Shown: positions 45,988-52,510 of the stretch, one piece after another
How the letters are laid out: every line of letters starts with the position of its first letter
Numbering within the stretch: position 1 is the first letter of the stretch
NCBI GenBank assembly: GCA_963829835.1
Contig: CAWHKC010000004.1
Location: 124,001 to 188,000, forward strand
Reading direction: 5' to 3'
Length of the DNA: 64,000 nt
Source of the DNA: Berkiella sp963829835
Lineage (GTDB): Bacteria > Pseudomonadota > Gammaproteobacteria > Berkiellales > Berkiellaceae
Made by a program: the position numbers and the translations under genes
Notes under the pieces: model-generated
The model's input: the letters and a program-made list of their open reading frames with translations, nothing else
What the model was told of the DNA's origin: nothing
Databases searched by the model: none

Positions 45988-46021
45988 TGACTATACCATC
46001 GCAGCTACAAGCTACCGCAAG

Positions 46022-46049
46022 CTGCGATACGCAGGATATTATTTTAATG
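46022..46049 (-). promoter_or_regulatory. Shared promoter/operator-like element (copy 2)
   Basis: Near-identical to 43738-43765 (26 of 28). On the minus strand TTGCAT is followed after 17 bp by TAATAT, then the perfect inverted repeat CTGCG-ATA-CGCAG at 46022-46034. The GG peptide gene starts 175 bp downstream, beyond the large hairpin. The same stretch lies 75 bp upstream of the divergent S24 regulator gene, which may be controlled from it or bind it. Confidence 0.6.
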
Positions 46050-46123
46050 CCATTCGAAATGCAAGCCTTTAAATAAACAAAATTTTCGATTATATTTAAC
46101 AAACTTTATGTGTTGAAAAAGAA

Positions 46124-46744
46124 GTGCGCATCATCGAAACTACCCTCAAATCAAAAATTTGCGAAAGGCTTAAACACGCTCGCATCGATGCTGGATTTTC
46201 TACGGCTAAAGAATTTGCACTGACAAATGACTTAAAAATATCAACTTATAACCTCCATGAAGCGGGAACACGCAGCATGGCTTTTGAGATCATTGAGCTA
46301 TATGCCAACCTCTTAAATCTCAATGTGACCTGGCTGCTCACAGGTTCTGGTCCCAAAACGAAATCCCAAGTAAGAAATGTACCCGTTATTGAATGGAATG
46401 AAGTAATCGGTTATCCAGAAGCTATCGATTTTAATAGCAAAAAGTGGACTACCTCTGATATCGATTTAAGTCCCTTTTCATTTGCCTTAAAGGTTGATAG
46501 TGATGCCATGGAGCCACGCTACCCCGAAGGGACCATTATTATTGTGGATAATCAACTGAAACCCAAGGCCAAAGATTTTGCAGTCATATTACTCAAAGAT
46601 AAAAAAATCCCTGTTTTTAAACAGCTCATTCAAGTAGACGGTGAGCTTTATGCAAAATCTCTTAATGCAGACTACAAGTCTATACGACTAACCAATGGTA
46701 GTGAAATTATTGGGAAAGTAGTACAAGCAAAACTAATTTTCTAG
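46124..46744 (+). CDS. XRE-HTH / S24-type (CI/LexA-like) regulator
   Basis: The product has 206 residues, starting at GTG because no ATG is available for 60 codons. The N-terminal HTH (about 8-65) is KICERLKHARIDAGFSTAKE followed by NLHEAGTRSM. The C-terminal S24 domain (about 85-206) keeps the Ser in KVDSDAMEPRYPEGTIIIVD and a Lys in VILLKDKKIPVFK, so self-cleavage remains possible. Such proteins repress prophage or SOS-type and stress genes. It is divergent from the GG peptide/metallopeptidase unit and shares its stop bases (CTAG) with the convergent next gene. Confidence 0.88.
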   Translation: MRIIETTLKSKICERLKHARIDAGFSTAKEFALTNDLKISTYNLHEAGTRSMAFEIIELYANLLNLNVTWLLTGSGPKTKSQVRNVPVIEWNEVIGYPEAIDFNSKKWTTSDIDLSPFSFALKVDSDAMEPRYPEGTIIIVDNQLKPKAKDFAVILLKDKKIPVFKQLIQVDGELYAKSLNADYKSIRLTNGSEIIGKVVQAKLIF

Positions 46745-47142
46745 CCGTTCTGATCAGAAAAAAGATAGCCCAGCAGAAAAGCATCTTTTGACGAGAGCTG
46801 GTTAATAATTTCTTTTTGTCGCCCCACCTGTTTGACGTCATGAAAAGTGATATTCCCATTTTTATCATGAAAAACAACTTGCGTTGAACAGCCATCAAGA
46901 AAATGTGAAACCAGTTTCTTCTGAGGTGATAGCATCCATTTTGTACGAAGTTCAACAATGGATTCGATATCTTTTATACAAAATGCTTCTAACATCTTTT
47001 CTTGGTTAAAAAGGCCCGAAAGCGAGACACGAAAATAATGATTCTCGCCCGATGCTTTTAGTGTGAGTACAGGCTCCTCCATTTTGTTTCCATGCTCAAC
47101 TAAAACAAGCTTATAACCTGTATTGGGTATCAATTCCCTCAT
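46741..47142 (-). CDS. Unrecognised small protein convergent with the S24 regulator
   Basis: The product has 133 residues from the ATG at 47142 with AAAGG close upstream; an in-frame TTG at 47190 has no ribosome site. Mixed strand and helix, no signal peptide (LIPNTGYKLVLVEHGNKMEE, FRVSLSGLFNQEKMLEAFC). No family recognised. Its TAG stop overlaps that of the S24 regulator in the tetranucleotide CTAG. The same arrangement recurs in the next gene pair. Confidence 0.65.
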   Translation of the reverse strand: MRELIPNTGYKLVLVEHGNKMEEPVLTLKASGENHYFRVSLSGLFNQEKMLEAFCIKDIESIVELRTKWMLSPQKKLVSHFLDGCSTQVVFHDKNGNITFHDVKQVGRQKEIINQLSSKDAFLLGYLFSDQNG

Positions 47143-47315
47143 ATAACCTTTCCATGTTATTAAAATCCATTTTGGTGAATTGTTATACAATATTGTCTAC
47201 AATGCAATATTAATTATTGCATATGTTTCAGTTAAAAAACTGATTTTTTTACTCTACTAAACGGTGTAAAATACCAATCTTTATTTATGGCATTTAAATT
47301 TAAGGTCAAAGAGAA

Positions 47316-48011
47316 GTGCAATCTGTAAAGTCTGATAAACCTAAAGTGACTGATTCCGAGGCTCATTTAAGAGCTAAACGGGCTAAGTGCGCTAGAAAGT
47401 TTGCGGGCCTCACAATGGAACAGATGAATACGCAACATAGTATTCCTCCCTCCACCATACAAGGTTGGGAGAACACAGGCTCAATTTCATTAAAAAATCG
47501 CAGCTTAACCTTAAAGGGCGCACAACGCTTAACCGTCGCCTTACAAAAAGAAGGCGTAGCTTGCTCAGTTGAATGGTTAATGAAAGGCACAGGTGTAGGG
47601 CCACATTTTATAGAGACCAATCTTGTTAAATCCAACACAAAGAAAAAAAATAACAGCCTTTGGGGTCAACATCTTGCCATCCAAAATGAAATAAAGGCCT
47701 TTGAAGAAAACAATTTAAATGCCATCGTTTTCATGATTACTGACGATGGATTGGAACCTTTCTATAGCAAAGGTGATATCGTTGGCGGGATAAAACAATA
47801 CTTAAATGATATAACTAAATTTCTCAACCATCTCTGCATCATTGAAACAGCATCAAATGACATCACTGTTCGTCAATTATCCTCTGGAAAAAGAACGAAA
47901 ACTTTTACGTTGTCTTGCATTAACAATCAAACAACGGCAAAAGAACCATCCATTGAAAATATTAAATTAAATTGGGCAGCCCCAATCATCTGGCACCGAA
48001 AGCCTTTTTAA
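47316..48011 (+). CDS. HTH regulator with S24-like C-terminus lacking the catalytic Ser
   Basis: The product has 231 residues from GTG, in a context (AAAGAGAAGTGC) close to that of the regulator at 46124. The HTH is in about 20-90 (FAGLTMEQMNTQHSIPPSTI then QGWENTG). The C-terminal part aligns in position with an S24 domain (ITDDGLEPFYSKGDIVGG), but Asp/Gly replace the catalytic Ser site, so it is probably a non-cleavable sensor or repressor. It appears to be a diverged duplicate of the neighbour. Its stop overlaps that of the convergent gene in TTAA. Confidence 0.8.
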   Translation: MQSVKSDKPKVTDSEAHLRAKRAKCARKFAGLTMEQMNTQHSIPPSTIQGWENTGSISLKNRSLTLKGAQRLTVALQKEGVACSVEWLMKGTGVGPHFIETNLVKSNTKKKNNSLWGQHLAIQNEIKAFEENNLNAIVFMITDDGLEPFYSKGDIVGGIKQYLNDITKFLNHLCIIETASNDITVRQLSSGKRTKTFTLSCINNQTTAKEPSIENIKLNWAAPIIWHRKPF

Positions 48012-48538
48012 ACATTTGAAAAATGATTAAATCTACTAAAACAAAGATTACTAGCTTGCGTAAACAAAGTAATAATTGTCGGCCATACTTCCTTATATTT
48101 TGATTCAAGCTCGTGATCTTTCGTATTTGTTGCCAAAGCAAGAATAATTTGATATTGCTTGGTTTGACGGGAAAATGAGAGCCCATTTCCAATATCATGT
48201 TCTTTTCGTAAACCAACAACCCGTTTCTGTTTTACCCCTTCCGGTATTATTTGATTCCACAAATAGAATGAGGTCCCCTGGCTTGATTGCTTGTTAGCAT
48301 AAGAGGTTGCTGCATACAAAGGACAATCATCAATTAATTTTTTGTCAATAAAAGTTTGATACCAGCAGGGATCGGTATTAAAAACCAATCTTTCTTTGGT
48401 TTGCAGGTTTTCAAATGAAAAAAGCATATAGCTACTGTAAACTTTTTTTAAGTATCTTTGGCTTAGTAGCTTTAAGTTTTTATCAAATTGGCTATTTTTG
48501 AGGTTAGTCTGAATGACATCTTCGTTTGGCAAAATCAA
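48008..48538 (-). CDS. Unrecognised protein resembling a LuxR-type sensory domain without HTH
   Basis: The product has about 176 residues from TTG at 48538. No ATG exists between the upstream in-frame stop and the conserved part, so the start is uncertain. The segment FNTDPCWYQTFIDKKLIDDC followed by LYAAT, then FYLWNQIIPEG and VVGLRKEHDIGNGLSFSRQT is the kind of aromatic, PAS/GAF-like sensory domain seen before LuxR-type HTH domains in Legionella-type proteins. No HTH follows. It faces away from the GG peptide gene at 48747, 208 bp apart, and could be a truncated or HTH-free regulator of that unit. Confidence 0.55.
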   Translation of the reverse strand: MILPNEDVIQTNLKNSQFDKNLKLLSQRYLKKVYSSYMLFSFENLQTKERLVFNTDPCWYQTFIDKKLIDDCPLYAATSYANKQSSQGTSFYLWNQIIPEGVKQKRVVGLRKEHDIGNGLSFSRQTKQYQIILALATNTKDHELESKYKEVWPTIITLFTQASNLCFSRFNHFSNV

Positions 48539-48746
48539 GCAACAATCCCTATTATCAATTTCAGTGTATATTCCAGTCTTTTTGCGATTCCTGCAAAAAA
48601 GTTATCTTAAACATAATAAAGCTGGGAATCAAACCATACTTGAGGATTTTGGTGAATTATGTTTGAAAACTAAATGCTGTACAGGATGAATAATTTCTAT
48701 ACAATAGGGGAGGCTTCACTTAATTACGCTATAAAAGGAAAACAAA

Positions 48747-48971
48747 ATGCTAATGTTAAAAAATGAAGACTGTGTACTAGTCTCAGGTGGTTGTGGTGAT
48801 AATAGTTGTCAAATAGCAACATTGGATTTTCTTGAAGCATGCTCTATGGCACAAATGATTCAAATTAACACCATATTCAAACAAGTCTTACTGAGCGATG
48901 CCATGAAAGATGCTGATAGTGATACCAAAAAAGCAGCTTTGATTGCAGCGATCGAAAATAGTTCGTTCTAG
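48747..48971 (+). CDS. Double-glycine-leader peptide in a methyltransferase operon
   Basis: The product has 74 residues, AAAAGGA 7 bp before the ATG. The leader MLMLKNEDCVLVSGG is short but has the V-S-GG end. The core, CGDNSCQIATLDFLEACSMA and onward, has 59 residues with three Cys and an amphipathic helical rest (FKQVLLSDAMKDADSD; KKAALIAAIENSSF). The methyltransferase-HTH gene begins 15 bp after its stop, so it is co-transcribed. It may be a modified or signalling peptide. An unmodified cytosolic small protein cannot be ruled out. Confidence 0.7.
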   Translation: MLMLKNEDCVLVSGGCGDNSCQIATLDFLEACSMAQMIQINTIFKQVLLSDAMKDADSDTKKAALIAAIENSSF

Positions 48972-48986
48972 TTACAAGCAAGTAAT

Positions 48987-49982
48987 ATGCTCAATAAGCC
49001 TCTTATAGATTGGGGTACAAATTTCGTTAAGAAATTTGACCTCAATGCTCACAGCCATATTTTAGATATTGGCTGTCGTGCTGGGCATATTACTTCTTTT
49101 CTTGCTAAACAAAACCCTAAGCAACACTTTCTTGCCATTGATAACCAGAGCTGCCTTATTGATCAAGCAATGAATGAGCTTTCTTCAAATTTGCATTTTG
49201 AAACTATGGACGTATTAACGCTACCCTTTCAAAGCGAATTTGATGCCATTACCAGTTTTAATTGTTTACTCTGGGTTAAAGATAAACAAACGGCTTTGCG
49301 AAATATCTATCATGCTTTAAAACCGGGTGGCAAAGCCTATCTTCAATTGTTTGCCATTCATGGCAGACCAAAAAATGATCGCTTCTTATATCAATGCGCA
49401 CAGTCTTCTCGCTGGCAACATTACTTTAAAGGGTTTGCTATTGATTACTACGAAATAACGCTAGGCGAACTTTATTCAATGTTACAAAATCTGGGCTTTA
49501 TCATTCATCGCATTGAATTTGCAAAATATGAAACGCTTTTTGAACATCGTGATCAATTACAGGAATGGATGGGACATTGGGCCTCTCATAAAAAAGCACT
49601 CCCCAAAGAAAAGCATGATACCTTTATGGATGAAACCATTAGTTCCTATTTAAAATATCATGGCTTCACTGCTCAAGAACCCTTTGCTTATTATGAATAT
49701 TTACTTGAAGTGATCTGTGAAAAGCCAGAAATCCAAACGCCGCAATATCTCTATCGCTTCGGCTCTATCACTTTTACATTGAAGGAAGCCTTTGTACTTA
49801 AACATTTTCTGCAAGGCAAAACGGCAAAAGAAATTGCGCAACTTTCAAAGACCTCTGCTAAAACTGTGGAGTTTCATCTGGGCCGTATTAAAGAAAAGTG
49901 CCAGTGCCAGCGTCGCTCTGAAATATACCAAGCAGCCATTAATGAAGGCTTTATTAATCTTATTTTTGATAACAAACTCTAA
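48987..49982 (+). CDS. SAM methyltransferase fused to a LuxR-type HTH domain
   Basis: The product has 331 residues. The N-terminal class I methyltransferase has motif I HILDIGCRAGHITSFLA (about 24-40), acidic motif II FLAIDNQ, motif IV FDAITSFNCLLWV and post-motif ALKPGGKAYLQLF, of the trans-aconitate methyltransferase type. Residues about 262-325 form a LuxR/GerE HTH (FTLKEAFVLKHFLQGKTAKE, IAQLSKTSAKTVEFHLGRIK). An enzyme domain in place of a sensory domain in a LuxR protein is uncommon. It may be a regulator that reads SAM or a methylated product. It is flanked by the GG peptide gene and a paralogous methyltransferase without HTH. Confidence 0.9.
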   Translation: MLNKPLIDWGTNFVKKFDLNAHSHILDIGCRAGHITSFLAKQNPKQHFLAIDNQSCLIDQAMNELSSNLHFETMDVLTLPFQSEFDAITSFNCLLWVKDKQTALRNIYHALKPGGKAYLQLFAIHGRPKNDRFLYQCAQSSRWQHYFKGFAIDYYEITLGELYSMLQNLGFIIHRIEFAKYETLFEHRDQLQEWMGHWASHKKALPKEKHDTFMDETISSYLKYHGFTAQEPFAYYEYLLEVICEKPEIQTPQYLYRFGSITFTLKEAFVLKHFLQGKTAKEIAQLSKTSAKTVEFHLGRIKEKCQCQRRSEIYQAAINEGFINLIFDNKL

Positions 49983-50045
49983 ACGTTTTACCTAGTAATT
50001 TTCCTAGGTCTCAAAAGGGTAGACTTGATATAAATTATCTTTCGT

Positions 50046-50123
50046 GTAGGGTGGGCAAAGCTCTTAGCGTGCCCACCTATTGTAACTAGATGGTGGGCAC
50101 GCTAAGAGCTTTGCCCACCCTAC
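50046..50123. repeat. Dispersed GGTGGGC palindrome, perfect full copy
   Basis: Perfect 32-bp arms (50046-50077 and 50092-50123; begin GTAGGGTGGGCAAAGCTCTT) around a 14-bp spacer. Each arm is itself a palindrome-like GGTGGGC/GCCCACC. It lies between the two methyltransferase genes and could fold into a cruciform or terminate transcription. The same 14-bp spacing occurs at 62529-62602. Confidence 0.92.
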
Positions 50124-50144
50124 TATGGATGAGGAAAAAGCAAT

Positions 50145-50948
50145 ATGACTTCACTTACACCCTTAGCTGAAAAAACCTTTTTAACCCATTATCATGTCTT
50201 TTTAAGACTAGCCTCTCAATTTATCCCTCAGATTGCCTTTTATCCTGGAGATAAAGTCTTAGATATTGGCTGCCGTAACGGAAAAGTAACAGGAGCAGTT
50301 GCCCAGCTTAATCCAGATTGTCATTTTACTGCCATCACGACTTCCGCTGTTTATTGGGAAGCGATAGAAAAAGATAAATCACTGCAAAGTTTACCCAATG
50401 TGCTTTTTAAGCAAACCGATCCTTATGAACTTGATTTCCATCAAGCTTTTGACAAAGTGATTTCTTTTTCATGCCTTACTTGGTATCAAGAGAGAGATAA
50501 AATAATTAAGAATATTTTTAATTCGTTAAAACCAGGTGGCAAAGCTTACATACAGTTATTTGTGGATCATGGCCAAGACTGGTTTGATGCTTGTGTGTTT
50601 GCTGTTGCTCAAAAGAAAGAATGGGCATCTTTCTTCCAGGATTTTAAAAAGCGTGTAACCCATACAACGCCTGGCGTTTTACTCTCTCAAGCCGAACGTA
50701 CTGGCTTTATTATTGAACAGAGCAAACTATCCAAACATTATATCCCAATCAAAAATGAAGACTATTTTAAAAATTGGATGATATCCTGGAGTTCACATCT
50801 ACCCTACCTTCCTGAAAATAAAGTGGATGCCTTTTTTAATGAGGCCGTGGAAACTTATTTGCTCAATCATCCTAAAGATAAGAAAGGGCAATTTAACTAT
50901 GATGATTACTTTTTGGAAATGGTGTTGCTAAAACCCTTGAAGGTCTGA
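50145..50948 (+). CDS. SAM methyltransferase, paralogue of the fused enzyme upstream
   Basis: The product has 267 residues with GAGGA upstream of the ATG. Motif I KVLDIGCRNGKVTGAVA, motif IV FDKVISFSCLTWYQERDK and post-motif SLKPGGKAYIQLFVDHGQDW align closely with the enzyme at 48987 over its whole length. The C-terminal HTH is missing. The substrate is not evident; trans-aconitate-type small acids, lipids or the neighbouring peptide are all possible. It overlaps functionally with the LysE gene, which starts 2 bp after its stop. Confidence 0.88.
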   Translation: MTSLTPLAEKTFLTHYHVFLRLASQFIPQIAFYPGDKVLDIGCRNGKVTGAVAQLNPDCHFTAITTSAVYWEAIEKDKSLQSLPNVLFKQTDPYELDFHQAFDKVISFSCLTWYQERDKIIKNIFNSLKPGGKAYIQLFVDHGQDWFDACVFAVAQKKEWASFFQDFKKRVTHTTPGVLLSQAERTGFIIEQSKLSKHYIPIKNEDYFKNWMISWSSHLPYLPENKVDAFFNEAVETYLLNHPKDKKGQFNYDDYFLEMVLLKPLKV

Positions 50949-50950
50949 AC

Positions 50951-51568
50951 ATGGTGCTTAACTTATTATTCATGAAAGGGCTCATCATAGGATTTTCGAT
51001 TGCCGCCCCCGTAGGCCCGATTGGAATCCTATGCATTAACCGGACTCTTTCCTCTGGCAGATTAGCAGGCCTCACCTCAGGTCTTGGTGCTGCAATGGCA
51101 GATGCATTTTATGGTTGTATTGCAGGCTTTGGGTTAGTTTCAGTGTCACAATTTTTGCTGTCACAAAAATCCCTGGTTCATCTAGTTGGTGGGGCATTTT
51201 TAATTTATCTTGGCATAAAAACATTTTTTTCCTCTTCCAAAAACAATCAAATTGTAGATAATGCTAATTCGCTGTGGCGTGATTTTGTGTCTACTTTTTT
51301 GCTCACTCTCACTAACCCTGCTACCATTATTTCGTTTCTTGCTATTTATGCCAGCCTTGGCATTGTTGAGGTTGGCGCTAACTACAAAGAAGCCCTGTTA
51401 ATTGTGCTTGGGGTATTTTTAGGTTCATTGTTATGGTGGTTTATTCTTAGTTTTGGCATCAGTGCAATCCGACATAAATTAAACGATTCTAAACTGAAGT
51501 GGATTAATCGGTTTAGTGGAATCATATTGTTAGGATTTGGTGTTTTCGCCTTTGTTCAATCTATTTAA
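50951..51568 (+). CDS. LysE/RhtB-family exporter
   Basis: The product has 205 residues with six hydrophobic helices. The family signature GFSIAAPVGPIGILCINRTL (about 14-33) and the NPATIISFLA motif are present. Members export amino acids or small derivatives. It starts 2 bp after the methyltransferase stop, so it is translationally coupled. The unit GG peptide, methyltransferase-HTH, methyltransferase, LysE suggests the methylated product may be a small molecule that is exported. Confidence 0.9.
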   Translation: MVLNLLFMKGLIIGFSIAAPVGPIGILCINRTLSSGRLAGLTSGLGAAMADAFYGCIAGFGLVSVSQFLLSQKSLVHLVGGAFLIYLGIKTFFSSSKNNQIVDNANSLWRDFVSTFLLTLTNPATIISFLAIYASLGIVEVGANYKEALLIVLGVFLGSLLWWFILSFGISAIRHKLNDSKLKWINRFSGIILLGFGVFAFVQSI

Positions 51569-51586
51569 AGTTATATGTAGGTTTAT

Positions 51587-52510
51587 ATGAAAATAATAAA
51601 AAATACTATTGTTCTGTTATTAATAACACTTTTTAGTTCACACCTATGGGCAAAATCTTCACAAGAGAAACCTATGCAAAAAAATCAGCTCACAAATGAG
51701 TTAACCGCTATTGCTAATACCTTTCCTGGTAAAGTGGGTTTATATTTACATGATCTTAAAACCAATGAAATCATCACGATTAATGCTGACAAACCTTTCC
51801 CCATGGCGAGCACTTTTAAAATTCCAATTTTAGTACAGCTCTACCGCGATAAAGATAATGGTCTATTGTCATTAACTGATACCGTTACTCTCAAAGAAAG
51901 TGATATTGCTCCCTATGGATTGCTTCAAAATTTTACCCTCGGAACTTCACTCGCATTAAAAGATATCGCACTAATGATGGTGACTGTCAGTGATAATACG
52001 GCAACCGATATTCTTGTTAATAAACTGACCCCCAAAAGAATCAATGCCACTTTGCAAGAACTGGCTATCAAACCGATGGCGGTTAATCGTACCACCAAGG
52101 AAATGATCAAAGCCTCAGAAGATAACCCTGATTACGATCCCCTTAGTCCCATATTTGAATTAACAACACCTCGTGCAATGGGGACACTGATGGAAAAAAT
52201 TGTTCAATGTCATGCAACCAGTAATGAAAGCTGCAAAGAAATTAAACATATCTTGAGTCAACAAAAGATAAATGGAAGAATGCCGCGTAAAGTACGTCAT
52301 TTAGAAGATATTAATATCGGTCATAAAACAGGCACAACTGATTGGGCCACAAATGATGTTGGCTATATTGAAATCCCTAACCGCCCAGAAATTGTGTTAT
52401 GTATTTATACTTTGAAAAATGATAAGGCCACTCCTATTCATCAAGCCGAAGAAGTGATTGGTGAACTCACTGAAAAAGTGATCCAACACTTTCACACCAC
52501 GACATCATAA
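51587..52510 (+). CDS. Class A beta-lactamase-like serine hydrolase
   Basis: The product has 307 residues with a signal peptide (IVLLLITLFSSHLWA). Active-site motifs are in order: SxxK in MASTFKIP (Ser75, Lys78), SDN in VSDNTAT (135-137) and KTG in HKTGTT (247-249). The omega-loop region reads VNRTTKEMIKASEDNPDYDP and lacks a plain ExxLN motif, so the deacylating Glu166 is not identified. It may be a weak beta-lactamase or another penicillin-recognising hydrolase. It follows the LysE gene by 18 bp and overlaps the convergent ankyrin gene by 6 bp. Confidence 0.88.
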   Translation: MKIIKNTIVLLLITLFSSHLWAKSSQEKPMQKNQLTNELTAIANTFPGKVGLYLHDLKTNEIITINADKPFPMASTFKIPILVQLYRDKDNGLLSLTDTVTLKESDIAPYGLLQNFTLGTSLALKDIALMMVTVSDNTATDILVNKLTPKRINATLQELAIKPMAVNRTTKEMIKASEDNPDYDPLSPIFELTTPRAMGTLMEKIVQCHATSNESCKEIKHILSQQKINGRMPRKVRHLEDINIGHKTGTTDWATNDVGYIEIPNRPEIVLCIYTLKNDKATPIHQAEEVIGELTEKVIQHFHTTTS

